Shown: positions 32,313-44,477 of the stretch, piece by piece | How the letters are laid out: the number at the start of each line of letters is the position of its first letter | Position numbering within the stretch: position 1 is the first letter of the stretch | NCBI GenBank assembly: GCA_943737045.1 | Contig: CALSFV010000038.1 | Location: forward strand, 1-64,000 | DNA length: 64,000 nt | Direction of reading: 5' to 3' | Origin: Parapristionchus giblindavisi | Lineage: Eukaryota > Nematoda > Chromadorea > Rhabditida > Diplogasteridae | Program-made: the position numbers and the translations under genes | Notes under the pieces: generated by a model | What the model saw: only the letters and a program-made list of their open reading frames with translations | Databases searched by the model: none | What the model was told of the DNA's origin: nothing

Positions 32313-34798
32313 TCGACCACCCCCGGACACGTTGCGCTAGCAATGAGAACTGGGGGTCCATACTTGGGTGTTAGGAGTGTCACCGGCCCTTATTACACAA
32401 AACAGTAGAAATTTCCTGTTTGTGCCCTCAAGCTATAAGAAAAATTAATTTAAGTGCGGAAAAATTTAAAAATCATAATTTCTCAAATTGTTGAGATGAA
32501 GTATAAATATCATTTGCGATGCGTCTAGGGTGCACAGACCTTGCTAATTCACTATTAGCATCGAATGCGCGTTGATTCCTAAATCACTTTTTTGACTCAA
32601 AATTTTGGTTTTTTCGGACTAATCATCGCTTGTTGTAGATTGCTGCAGAGTTTTTCCACCCCTTAGCAATTCTGCATCGATTTCACTTAAAACTGGGTTC
32701 TCCACGTTAGACCCAGTTGTCGAATTTTTCGCTCGAACTTCCGTTATCGATGGTTTTCCCGAACAAAAAACGATTTGTGAGGAATTGTGGTCTACTGAAA
32801 GTTTAGAGGTGAGTCGAGTAAAATGACACAAGAAGCCCATCACTTGGATCAATTTGAAAATTTCGATTTTCATGACCCGGTCATGGTCTGAAAATTTCAA
32901 AATTTCTCAAGTTTGAAATGTTTTCATTTATGCGGCTTATTATGAAGTACTAATGATGTGAATAATATTCAGCTAGTGCTCAATGGTTGATCTCTCCTTT
33001 CAACCATTTTTTCGAAAATTTTCATTCTGATTGCGTGCGAAAAATCAGAATTGCGTTTGAATCCGTTTCCAAATTGCTTTCTGTAACTTTCTGTCATAGC
33101 ACTTTACAATGTGCATAATCAATATGAAAATCGTTTATTTTCGAAAATTCATAAAATTTAATTTGTGTGCCTACTTTCACGGAAAATTTCTAAAATATTG
33201 CAGTTTTTCGACTCGAATGCTGTGACAATGAGCAAATGATAATGACAATGTGAAGTTTCATGATGAGTAAACGTATTAGAACTGGAATCCCGGCATTCGG
33301 CTCACTTTTGAAAAATCGATTTCCATGACCCCGGGGTCATGGCAAAAAATTGTGAATTTTCGAAAATTAACGATTTTCATATTGATTATGTACCGTCAAA
33401 ACGAAAAAAAGTGAAACATTTTTCAAAAATTTTGAAATATTTTGACAAAAGTTCACAAGATTCCCTGTTTGAGCATTTTTCACGATCTTGATGATGTATT
33501 ATCTAAGGTTTTTCATTGTGGATATGTTTGCCCAATACAGTTATGCACGACAAAAGTGAAAAAATTAATCGGAACGTTCCACAGCAGAATTGGTATACTG
33601 TAGCATACTGTAGAATCTTGCTATAAAACTGCTACCATCGAGCTTTTTTCGTCTAATAATGATTATATATAGCATTGCCTGACTTCCTATAGCGAATTTG
33701 CACTGTTTGGATCTTGGCAAAGATCAGGCTGCAAAAGTGGTATACTGTAGAAAACCCTACCGTATACCAGTTTCACAAAACAGAGTTCACAGTGATTTGT
33801 TTCAAAATTATTCTTCAAAGGTAAATTAGGCAAGCTAAGAGATGCTCAAATACCCTATTATCTAATAAAAAAACTAGCAACCCCATTTAGATATCATGAT
33901 TCAAAATTTTCAAAATCTTGTGAACTTTTGTCAAAAATTTTCAAAAATTTTGACAAATGTTTCACTTTTTTCGTTTTGACGGTAGATTGTAAAGCACTAT
34001 GACAGAATGTTACAAAAAGCAATTTGGAAACTGATTCGAAAACAATTCTGATTTTTCGCACGCAATCAGAATGAAAATTTTCGGAGAAATGGTTGAAAGG
34101 AGAGATCAGCCATTGAGCATTGGCTGCATATTATTCACATCATTAGTACTTCGCAATAAGCCACATAAATCAAAACATTTCAAACTTGAGAAATTTTGAA
34201 ATTTTCAGACCATGACCCCCGGGTCATGAAAATCGAAATTTTCAAATTGATCCAAGTGATGGGCTTCTTGTGTCATTTTACTCGTCTCACCTCTAAACTT
34301 TCAGTAGACCACAATTCCTCACAAATCGTTTGGAAAATACAGCATTTGTTCGGGAAAACCATCGATAACGGAAGTTCGAGCGAAAAATTCGACAACTGGG
34401 TCTAACGTGGAGAACCCAGTTTTAAGTGAAATCGATGCAGAATTGCTTAGGCTACAATACCTGGTGGAAAAACTCTGCAGCAATCTACAACGTCCGAAAA
34501 AACCAAAATTTTGAGTCAAAAAAGTGGTTTAGGAATCAACGCGCATTCGATGCTAATAGTGAATTAGCAAGGTCTGTGCACCCTAGACGCACCGCAAATG
34601 ATATTTAGACTTCATCTCAACAATTTGAGAAATTATGATTTTTAACCTTTTTCGCACTTAAATTAATTTTTCTTATAGCCTGAGGGCACAAGCAGGAAAT
34701 TTCTACTGTTTTGTGTAATAAGGGCCGGTGACACTCCTAACACCCAAGTATGGACCCCCAGTTCTCATTGCTAGCGCAACGTGTCCGGGGGTGGTCGA
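32313..34798. mobile_element. 2.5-kb foldback element with arms of about 0.8 kb
   Basis: Left arm 32313-33115 and right arm 33990-34798 are inverted copies, starting TCGACCACCCCCGGACACGT. The left side holds an extra nested palindrome (about 33115-33390, ends CATAATCAATATGAAAATCG) absent from the right side. TACTGTAG motifs occur in the centre (33590-33770). The two arms give mirrored open frames (minus 32619-32900, plus 34196-34405), which shows they are repeat-derived. No transposase is visible. Confidence 0.88.
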
Positions 34799-34990
34799 AT
34801 ATGATCCAGTCTTACGGAGCATGCCTCTTAATTAATTCTCTGGAAAATGCAACTTATTGATTTTTCTTCCACCCTTCACTGCCTTTATGGAATTGGGAAG
34901 GAATCGGAAGGTTGATTTGAATTGAGATAAACAATTAACAACAATTATTATGATATGACGAAATAGATTGACCGTAGACAAAGATACATA

Positions 34991-37856
34991 CAGTGGTGGC
35001 CAGAAGGATATCATATTTTGGTTTTTTGAGGATAACTTTTCTTGTAGTTAACCGATCACCTTGAAATTTTTATATAGTGTGCTCAAGCATGTTTCGTAAT
35101 GTATACCGAGACATGGGACCGGTTTTTCAATTTTACCGGCTTCCAGGCTACAGTATCCCAAAATGACGGTGACCGCTCATTTTGAGGAAGTTACTTCTCC
35201 TCTAATTTTTAAATGTATTCATACAGTATTTTTGTTTTTTTTGCACGAATACATTTTAAAAATCAATTAAACAAATTCATTAACTATATTTAACATGTTA
35301 ACAATCAAAATAATAGATTAAATCACTTACAAAATGGATAGCTCACGTGTGTGATGTATGGGCAACAATTCAGGTTCAAATCGAATATTAAACAGTTTAA
35401 AGTAACAAATATTAATTTAGTACTTAGTTTCCGTGCTTCTGACTGATCCAAAGACGTGCGGCAAGGAGGAGCGTACGATATACGTTGCAATCATGATTCC
35501 ATTGATTCGCTGCAGTGGACATAGTCCGAGTTCCTGAGCACCATGACGCTTCTGCCACCGTGATTCACCGTGGGGACGTGCTTGAGGACATCATCTTAAG
35601 CCCCGACTGGTCTACGAATGAAAACCCGGCCGTCCGAGCCCAAGAGATTGAACTTGAACTCTTCCGACCAGACGACCTTTTGCTAATCTGCGACAGTCCC
35701 TTTGAAATGATCCTTTGCCCGCTTCAGACGATTTTCTCTGTACTTAGGAGAGAGTATGGGCTTCGTATTAACAACTCAACCTTTGGTAACAGTGTGTTGG
35801 GGTTGCATACGGATGGTGCGAGTCGAAAGAGGAGTGGTACCGTACAGTGCCATTTCTTGCTGGTAGATTGTGGAGTTCGCCCGCGGGATCTCGCGCGATA
35901 CGCTATATATATATATTTATTCACCACAAGGTAAACGTGTATAAAACAATAAATATTAAACAAATGAATGAAGTACAATTTCTAGAAGGGGAATGAACAT
36001 TGAATAAGAGTAAAATAATGATAACGGAGTCGTGGCCAAACTGATCAGTCATTGGTTTTTAAAAGTTGATTCTGTTCTCTGGTCGGCTAAGTAACCGAGC
36101 CGCTCGCAAGAAGAAACTGTTATGCCTGTATTGGAAACGAGACCCGCAATTGGAGAAGTTTAATCCATTTCTAGTAACGTAGGTTTTGAAATAGTGGTTT
36201 TTATTATTTGAAATCCTAGTTTTCCCTCTAAGTAGTTTGATGGACATTTTAATGTCAATGTTTAGCCTGCGCTGCTCGAGAGTGTCTAGACCGAGTTTTG
36301 TATTGCGTGCACTACTATTCGGCATGAATTGCCACGTATATTTGTGGCAACGTGCAAACAGCCTTCTTGTGAAATAATTCTGTACTTTTTCTAACATTTT
36401 AATGTCTTTTTTCTGGTAGGGATTGAATACAGTGCAAGCGCTCTCTAAAATAGGCCTAATATAAATTGAATATGCTTTTAGTAGAATTATCGGGTTATTT
36501 GTTCTTAGAGCTCGCATAATTATATGACAGGCTGATTTTGCTTTGATTGATACTGCTCTACAATGGTCTGAGAAAGTCAGGCTTCTTTGAATTATGAATC
36601 CTAGATCTTTGACAACTTCTTTTTGATTCAGATTATTGCCTTCAATAGTATATACTCTAGAAGGATTCGCTCTACCTAGGTGTAGGGAGTTACATTTATG
36701 GGACGCTAGAGGCAATTGCCAGTCGTTTGACCATTTAACAATAGTGTCGACTGCAACTTGTAGGGGGTGGGGAGGTTCACCCGTTCTAAATGATCTGTAT
36801 ATCTTTATGTCATCAGCATATAGGCGAGCCAGTACACCATCTTTTTGCACCAGTATGGGTAGTTCAGATGTGAAAATGAGAAAGAGCAAGGGCCCAAGTA
36901 CTGAGCCCTGTGGCACTCCACTAGTTACAGGGTGACAGTCAGAGAGTTTATCTTTTACTCTAACTTGAAAAGTTCTGTTGTTGAGATATTCAGCAATCCA
37001 ACGTAAGGTTTTAGAGGATAAACCAATCGTGTTGATTTTAGCTAGAAGTTTGGGGTGGGATACTCTATCAAATGCCTTAGCAAAGTCAAAATATATAACG
37101 TCAACTGGCTGTCCATTACCAAGTGAGGCAGACCAATGTTCAAGTACTTCCAACATTTGAAGTTCACGTGATCTATGCTTTCTAAAGCCGTACTGTTCAT
37201 CGCTGATGATATTCCTGTCATCAAGGTGCTATGTGATACATGGAACACCGGGCAGTGAGGGTTCTCGGTTTTTTGTCGGACTTGGAAACCTTTTTTATTA
37301 GACAGGAGATCGTTCCCTGGTTTACACCAAACTGGTAAGCAGTTTTGGATTGCTTCAGACCATTCAGACAGCCGCGGATGATGGCGCGGAGGATATCAGT
37401 GGAGAGATATGACACACGTTTATCTTTCACCATAATCTAAAAACAAAATACATAAAAAAATGATTTAAAAAATAACAAGAAACAAGCAAAAAGGATTAAT
37501 GAAGTTGGTACTTTTCAAATTTACAATATACCTATGATATGAATATTAATATCTACCAAATGTAAGCAGTATCGATGAATGACTACAGTAGCATGCGTAA
37601 GCATTTTTTAAACGATCAAAAAATAGTTTAAAACAAAGAAGATACGTCGCAACTTCAAGTACTCAAAATTAGGCTTGTGGACATTTTGGGATACTGTAGC
37701 CTGGAAGCAGGTAAAATTGAAAAACCGGTCTCATGTCTCGGTATACATTGTGGAACATGTTTCAGCACACTATATAAAAATTTCAAGGTGATCGGTCAAC
37801 TACAAGAAAAGTTATGCTCAAAAAACCAAAATATGATATCCTTCTGGCCACCACTG
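34991..37856 (-). mobile_element. Tc1-like transposon, degenerate and split by a LINE
   Basis: Long inverted ends of about 180 bp start CAGTGGTGGCCAGAAGGATA, close in layout to Tc1 ends, with TA outside both (34989-34990, 37857-37858). On minus, 37433-37221 encodes a transposase N-terminus (MVKDKRVSYLSTDILRAIIR, a DNA-binding helix-turn-helix region). After the LINE insertion, about 35900-35470 encodes broken transposase: KGTVAD, KVVWSEEFKFNLLGSDGRVF, IRRPVG, then PLQRINGIM in another frame. Stops and frameshifts mean it cannot make transposase. Confidence 0.88.
35905..37205 (-). mobile_element. 5'-truncated CR1/Jockey-type LINE inside the Tc1 element
   Basis: An intact frame (37199 to the stop at 36059) starts abruptly in the reverse transcriptase (DEQYGFRKHRSREL) and continues through FDFAKAFDRVSHP, SGVPQGSVLGPLLF, LYADDIKIYR to the C-terminus (YRHNSFFLRAARLL). 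It is clearly the same family as the LINE at 10190-14142 and shares its TGAATAAATATATA tail. Truncation at the 5' end is normal for target-primed reverse transcription. Confidence 0.9.
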
Positions 37857-37858
37857 TA

Positions 37859-38414
37859 CCAGGACCAACGTTGAATTGAAACATTGAAGTGAATTCGGAG
37901 CAGTCTTTGTCCTGAATTTTCCGATCGATACTTGAGATTGATACAAAATTCTTATAATACCTTGTAAAGTGTAAAGCATTTGTCGTGTGTATCAACAGAC
38001 TTTGCCTTCAATGGGGAATCGAAATTCATACATACAAGGTTCCTTCATATCGATTACTTTCACAACACCATGAATAGTATTATATTACATTCCAATCGAT
38101 ATTGCTCACGGGTTCTATTGAAACTCCCCATATCACATTACCAAATCCCTAATTATTCTATTGGTGGAAGTAGGACATTCTGGAATCGCCGTTTTGGAAG
38201 ACGTTGTGTAACACCGTTGTGAGTGTAGTATAATATCTGAAGGATCGAATCGGGTTGTTGTAGGCTACCTTAAGTCACAATGACATTAGAGCATACAGTA
38301 CGTTACAGAACGTCTATCTTCCAGAATACCCTACTACCATACTAGTACATTATTGATATGTTTCCCTTCAGTTGATTCTATCATATTAGACTCACCTTGA
38401 TGATGATAATGTTC
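37859..38414. other. non-coding stretch
   Basis: Unremarkable AT-rich DNA between the Tc1 element and the next foldback; no gene seen. Confidence 0.4.
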
Positions 38415-38965
38415 ATACAGTACAGCCCGGTCGTGTTTTGTACACATTCTTTGCTGCGCTCCGCTGCGGGGCGCATTTGACGCATCATTTATTTTCTTTG
38501 TGTATGAATATTTTTGAATTCTCAAAGTCTTAATCATGAGTTTCCGTGATAAAAAGTTCTTTTAATGACTAAAGAAACCGAAACAAAATTTTTATTAATG
38601 AGAAAAAAACAATTAAAAGGCAAATCACACTGGTCCGAAAATGGTGACTATTAATTTATTGGAAAAGTATACTGTATATTTGCATATCGATTGCACGATC
38701 GCCGTAAGACCTAATTTAAAATTTACAGTACCCATCATTTTCGGACCAGTGTGATTTGCCTTTTAATTGTTTTTTCTCATTAATAAAAATTTTGTTTCGG
38801 TTTCTTTAGTCATGAAAAGAACTTATTATCACGGAAACTCATGATTAAGACTTTGAGAATTCAAAAATATTCATGCACAAAGAAAATAAATGATGCGTCC
38901 AAATGCGCCCCGCAGCGGAGCGCAGCAAAGAATGTGTACAAAACACGACCGGGCAGTACTGTACA
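38415..38965. mobile_element. 551-bp foldback element
   Basis: Arms of about 235 bp (38415-38650 and 38735-38965) are near-perfect inverted copies, with ACAGTACAGCCCGGTCGTG at the left end and its inverse on the right, around a centre of about 80 bp. The GC-rich block CGCTCCGCTGCGGGGCGCAT is in each arm. No coding capacity. Confidence 0.85.
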
Positions 38966-38972
38966 ATGTAAT

Positions 38973-39745
38973 ATACAGTCCCGGAAGTTCGTGCTCCTTA
39001 AACGCGGCCCACGGCGGCCCCCGGCGGCCCGCTGCGTGCCGCATCATGCTGCATCGATGAATAAATTTTTTTCCAAACATTTCATTGGTTGCGATCGTTG
39101 TATCATCAGATAATATTAATATCACGGCAGAAACGAAAATTTTTGGTTGAGTGTGGACACCGTCGCACGTTCGCGCTCCCTAAACGCGGCATGTTGCGGC
39201 ACGCTGCGTTCCGCATCATGCCGCATCGATGAATAATTTTTTAATACCTTTTCCCATTCGTTGCAGGCTTTACGCACTTTGCCCGCACTCAATCGATTTG
39301 GCTTTTCGCTCATCGGGCAGCTCAATATTGTAGGGCATCCATTCCATCTCAGAAAAATTATTGATTTTTCATTTCTTTTTGTTTTTTTCTTATTTTTTTT
39401 GAAGAACAAAAAGATTGTTGTCAATTATTTACAGTAATCCAATCAACCACTTTTTACAATATTTTAAAATGATCCTCCTAATAATAATAATTTCCTAGAT
39501 TACGGTAGCATCTTGTGCGTAGATGGATTACGGTAGAGATTACGGTAGCATCTTGTACCTTTCCTCCGTCAATTACACTGTCCACACTCAAACAAAAAAT
39601 TTCGTTTCTGAGGTGATATTAATATTATATGATGATGCAATGTTCGCAACCAATGAAATGTTTGAAAATGTATTAATTCATCGATGCGGCATGATGCGGC
39701 ACGCGGCGGACCGCGTTTAGGGAGCGCGAACGTGCGCGACTGTAT
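38973..39745. mobile_element. foldback repeat with GC-rich ends
   Basis: 38978-39170 is repeated inverted at 39578-39745 (GCGCTCCCTAAACGCGG, GCCGCATCATGCCGCATCGA, AACATTTCATTGGTTGCG). A third partial copy lies at 39165-39260. Fragments of the same repeat flank the TTAA MITE at 60095-60135 and 60405-60470. Confidence 0.75.
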
Positions 39746-40035
39746 ATCACGCGTGTCGCGTATTAATCGAATGAAATTAGGGGGTCGTTGGCACATTTTC
39801 TGACCCCCACATATTATTTCATTTTTTGGTAGTCCATATGGTCCCTAAGACGGCTGCACGAGCTTTTTTGTATATCTTCATTTTCGGCGTCGAGAGACGC
39901 CGTCAAACTTTTTTGACGCCGAAATTGGCCGACTTTGGAGCTCTGTAGCTCTTCGGACCAAAAATGACCTCTGCTCATTTTCGATTTTTTCAATGTGCCA
40001 CCGTTTATTCGATTCTTACGCGACACGCGTGATAT
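39744..40035. mobile_element. 292-bp MITE with 19-bp inverted ends
   Basis: The ends read ATATCACGCGTGTCGCGTA and its exact inverse. Inside is a small hairpin GGCGTCGAGAGACGCC followed by GACGCC. No open frame. It abuts the previous foldback. Confidence 0.75.
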
Positions 40036-40248
40036 GTTTGAGATGTTCACAAAAGTGTTTACTCTATGGCTGAAGTTTTATCTTTGTATTTGATCTTTGA
40101 TCTTTGTCTACAATTTTTCAAACAATGGGCGAAACAAAAAAAAAGAAAAAAACTTTGTGATGACGATGAAGAACTGCTAAAGTAGTTTCACGCATGCACA
40201 ATTGAATGATAAGTTACGAAAATTTTCCTCTATAATTTATTTATCGAC

Positions 40249-41846
40249 ATGTGTTCAGCGTAATTTTCTTCTTCTTTTCTTTGCCCAATTTTCAGCGTTT
40301 CTATGTTTTTAGCTCTTCCTGAGGTATGCTGCCTCTACATCTTATATTGAAAGAGGAAGTTAAAGATATACTATTTACTTTGGCTCTAAGTCCTCGGAGT
40401 GGAAGGCAAGTGGGGCCCTGGCCCTGCAGGGGAGATCGATGAAGGTCATCGCTGTTAATGGCCAATATCGATGATCATTCGCTTGTCTATTATTGAGATG
40501 CACGATAAACAAGTTTGACCAAAAATGTACCGGACTTTCTAACCAACCTAATACATTCACCCTAAAAAACCTTGAATTTAAAACCTTGTATTTGCAATGG
40601 TTTTCTTTAAAATATCACGAATTTTCTATGCATATTATGTGTCATTTGCTGTACAAAATAAAATATTAAATAATATTAAATAATGTAATAAAATAAATAC
40701 TAATATGGATTTTCTTTGCTTCTGTCTCGGTTGTGTTTTTGTTTATTTTTTAACTTGCGCTTTCTCTCTCACACATCTCTCGTTTCTTTTAATGAAATCT
40801 CCTACGTTCAAAGCTCCTAAATATTCTCACAAAATTTTTTACTCTATCAAGAAGAAAGTAGTTTCACGCATGCACAATTCAATGATAAGTTAGGACAATT
40901 TGCCTATGTCTGCAGAAATCACTATAGTATTGATAACAAGATAGGAAGTGGTTCCGTTTCAGTGCTAGATCAGTAAAATTGCTAACATTATGTTTTTGTT
41001 CAGTGATGTTATCCCCGCCCGCCACTCGTCCCAATAGGTGTGGTATATCGAGTTCAGTGCGCGCGATGACTCTCTGCGTCTCTGCCCATCGATCTCGTCT
41101 GATCATCTGGCCACTCTGTCACTGATCTAGCACTGAAACGGAACCACTTCCTATCTTGTTATCAATACTATAGTGATTTCTGCAGACATAGGCAAATTGT
41201 CCTAACTTATCATTTAATTGTGCATGCGTGAAACTACTTTCTTCTTGATAGAGTAAAAAATTTTGTGAGAATATTTAGGAGCTTTGAACGTAGGAGATTT
41301 CATTAAAAGAAACGAGAGATGTGTGAGAGAGAAAGCGCAAGTTAAAAAATAAACAAAAACACAACCGAGACAGAAGCAAAGAAAATCCATATTAGTATTT
41401 ATTTTATTACATTATTTAATATTATTTAATATTTTATTTTGTACAGCAAATGACACATAATATGCATAGAAAATTCGTGATATTTTAAAGAAAACCATTG
41501 CAAATACAAGGTTTTAAATTCAAGGTTTTTTAGGGTGAATGTATTAGGTTGGTTAGAAAGTCCGGTACATTTTTGGTCAAACTTGTTTATCGTGCATCTC
41601 AATAATAGACAAGCGAATGATCATCGATATTGGCCATTAACAGCGATGACCTTCATCGATCTCCCCTGCAGGGCCAGGGCCCCACTTGCCTTCCACTCCG
41701 AGGACTTAGAGCCAAAGTAAATAGTATATCTTTAACTTCCTCTTTCAATATAAGATGTAGAGGCAGCATACCTCAGGAAGAGCTAAAAACATAGAAACGC
41801 TGAAAATTGGGCAAAGAAAAGAAGAAGAAAATTACGCTGAACACAT
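40249..41846. mobile_element. 1.6-kb foldback element with arms of about 725 bp
   Basis: Left arm 40249-40974 and right arm 41123-41846 are nearly identical inverted copies around a loop of about 150 bp. The same 61-residue frame appears on minus at 40375-40560 and plus at 41535-41720. In each arm AGGTTGGTTAGAAAGTCCGG resembles a mariner end, so mariner sequence may be part of its make-up. The left flank (40185-40215) repeats arm sequence directly. No transposase. Confidence 0.88.
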
Positions 41847-41944
41847 CATTGCTCAAAGTTCATAGCTTCAAAGACCGAGTCACTCTCCATACCGTACACG
41901 ACAACTATTTCAAGAAACAACCTCAGCCCTTCTATAACGAAGGC

Positions 41945-42065
41945 TTAAAGGGAGCGTTACCTATCTCAATTGTCTCTTCATTGCGCACACTATTTCTCTG
42001 TTCTCAAACAACGAAAGAGCATTGCGCGTCGAAGAGACCATTGAGTGAGGATACGCTCCCTTTAA
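41945..42065. mobile_element. TTAA-type MITE, copy 2
   Basis: About 120 bp between TTAA duplications, with ends AGGGAGCGTTACC and its inverse. The equivalent unoccupied sequence is present at about 31883-31890 (GCCTTAATAGACAGCTTC), proving insertion at a single TTAA. Confidence 0.88.
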
Positions 42066-42104
42066 AAGCTGTCAGATAGATTGCAATGTTTTGTTCAAAT
42101 ATTA

Positions 42105-43968
42105 TTAGGTTGGCGGGAAAGTTTTGCCTGGTTTTTATTGGTTTTAAAAATAACTCCTAAACGAACCCGAGGGAGAATCAAAGGTAGGTGCCATCAGTGC
42201 CCACCACCTTCTGCCAACGTGTGGGCAACTGGTCAATGTCCTCCTTCCAGAAGCTGAGGGGCTGGGAATCGAAGAAGTCATAGAGTGTATGTCGAAGGTT
42301 GCGATGTGTTCTGGCTGTTCATCCTTGGCGACTCACTGGGGACGGCGCACCACATTATCGTAGAGGACCCACTTTCCATCTTCAGTGATCAGCGTGTTGA
42401 CAAAAGGGTGGCGGTGGTTAATGGAGAGCAATGAAGATGATGCATCAATGCGTCGCTGAGGTCGAAAATCGATAGGGCATGGGGGACGCATCTTACTTAT
42501 TTTTTCTACCTTTCCAGTCTTCCTCAATCCTACTTCAATGGTACTTTGGTGCACCCCTAGGGACTCCGCATACGCACGTGTGGTTTGACAGGGATCAGTC
42601 TCCCTTTTCGTCTGCAGGGCCTCTATCGTACATGTAAAAATCATTGTATCATGAACCACGGAGGGGGCAAACGCATGAAAAGGCCGATTCTAAAGAATTA
42701 CAGAACACTCAAAACTAGAAAGTCTGACGTAAGTGTTTTCGTGGTAGGAGCCTCTACGAAATAAATTTTCGATTTTAAAAATCAAATTTCCGCTAACACA
42801 GTTTTAATGTTTATCGCTATTTTTATCAATAATTGATTATTATTTATTCTTTTCAGAGCAGTTTATAAAACCTTACACTACTTGCCACCATTCTGATTAC
42901 GAAATGCGAAGAAAAAATGGAAAACCGCATCAATGGCGCAGAAAAACTTTTCAGTAACTTACGCCGTTTAGTGGAACAAATAACTGGCCCGCCCCAGTTA
43001 TTTTTTAAAATTCGTATGTTTAGCGCATATTCGTAATTGTGTTTATTTGCATTTGGCCTGCCATTGGCGGCTTTACTACCGCAGCGCGTGAAATTTTTTT
43101 TGAAATACTCGCCCCCCATGAGATCGTGTGAACGGTGTGAATGGATCTGAACGGATCAGGCAGATCAAGATTTTGAGCGAGCGATTATGAGCGAACCGAA
43201 CATTTTCGTAATGTCTCTTTGTTTTCATTGTTTTTCTCTTATTCGAATCTACTATATTAAAATAAATTACTCCAAAATATTGCCATTTAACCAAAATCAT
43301 TGCTTGGACGTTGAATAAACTGTTCCGATTATACGCTGAATAATTAGGTCAATTTTGGTTCATTGGGGCAATTTCTTCAAAGTGAAAGCATTGATTTTTG
43401 TTAAATGGTAATATTGTGGCCTAATTTATTTTAGTATAGTAGATTCGAATAAGAGAAAAACAATGAAAATAAAGAGAAATTACGAAAATGTTCGGTTCGC
43501 TCATAATCGCTCGCTCAAAAGCTTGATCGGCCTGATCCGTTCAGATCCATTCACACCGTTCATGATACAATGATTTTTACATGTACGATAAATCCAATTT
43601 CAGGGGGGACCGAAGCGGTTTTCGTCGTCTGCCGAAAAATCGCCAGATTTGAAACCGCGATATCAGCGCATGCAGGTAATGATGGAGGTGACATCTGGAC
43701 CATAAGCCTCCAGTAGGTCCCGATGGACGTCAGCCACTGGCCTCTTCAGATAGTACAGAAGACGCAGGACATTGCGGAGATGAGTTCGATCTGGCTCAAA
43801 CTTTTATGTCATCTGACCTGAAAAGAAAGCCTCTGAGACTAACTGACATGAGTTTAAGAAACACAACTCGCCCGCTATACACGCATAACACGACAACAAA
43901 TAAACTCGAACGAGCACGGAATATCGGGCAGACAAAGTGAACCATGCAAAACTTTCCCGCCAACCTAA
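42105..43968 (-). mobile_element. mariner transposon, defective, split by a MITE
   Basis: Inverted ends start TTAGGTTGGCGGGAAAGTTT with TA outside both (42103-42104, 43969-43970). On minus, 43830-43595 encodes the mariner N-terminus (FEPDRTHLRNVLRLLYYLKR, then a stop), the region 42600-42333 encodes HTH and linker plus RPQRRIDASSSLLSINHRHP and WVLYDNVVRR, and 42290-42190 encodes the C-terminus (LPTRWQKVVGTDGTYL). The segment with the later catalytic Asp residues is missing, and stops are present. It is dead. Confidence 0.9.
42626..43588. mobile_element. 963-bp MITE (copy 2 of the 1039-1523 element) inside mariner
   Basis: Ends and TA flanks match copy 1. Between the left end and the inner arm there is an extra block of about 470 bp (42658-43133) absent from copy 1, probably a further insertion with its own inverted segments. 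Confidence 0.8.
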
Positions 43969-44141
43969 TATGATAAGTCTAATAATAAATATAATGATGA
44001 TGCATATTTAAAAAATGAGAAATGTAGCAATGTGAGGGAGTGGACTTCTCCGTCGCTTGGACAACTTTTACACACAGATCAACATTGGTTGTACGGTAAT
44101 TATGAGTCTTTAATTGCAACAGTACACTAGTAATTATTCTG

Positions 44142-44261
44142 TTAAAGGGAGCGTAACCTCACTCAATGGTCTTTTCGACGCGCAATGCTCTCTCGTTGTT
44201 AGAGAACAGAAAATAGTGTGCGCAATAAAGAGACCATTGAGTGAGGTAACGCTCCCTTTAA
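44142..44261. mobile_element. TTAA-type MITE, copy 3
   Basis: TTAA on both sides; AGGGAGCGTAACCTCACTCA and its inverse at the ends. The centre is inverted relative to copies 1 and 2. Confidence 0.85.
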
Positions 44262-44477
44262 TCTCAATCATACAATACATATTCTCTCTATTACTTTCTT
44301 ATGATTAATCACTTCAACCGATGTTTCTTCGTTCCTGTTCCTTATTCTTATCGTTCTTTAAACTTTTTTCTATCTCATAGTTCTATAAACCAATTACTGC
44401 ATCGAATAATAAATTGTAAATACATTTATTAGTATGATTGTTGTGGACATTGATATTTGAATGAATAGTGAACAGAA

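Noticed and set aside
32619..34405. Mirrored frames starting MKFSDHD on both strands
   Set aside because: They lie in the two arms of a foldback, are frameshifted relative to each other and match no family known to me.
35515..35934. 139-residue plus-strand protein
   Set aside because: It is the antisense of degenerate Tc1 transposase sequence and of the LINE tail.
40375..41720. Identical 61-residue frames on opposite strands as a duplicated gene
   Set aside because: Identity follows from the near-perfect palindrome; no coding signature and a mariner-like end lies within the frame.
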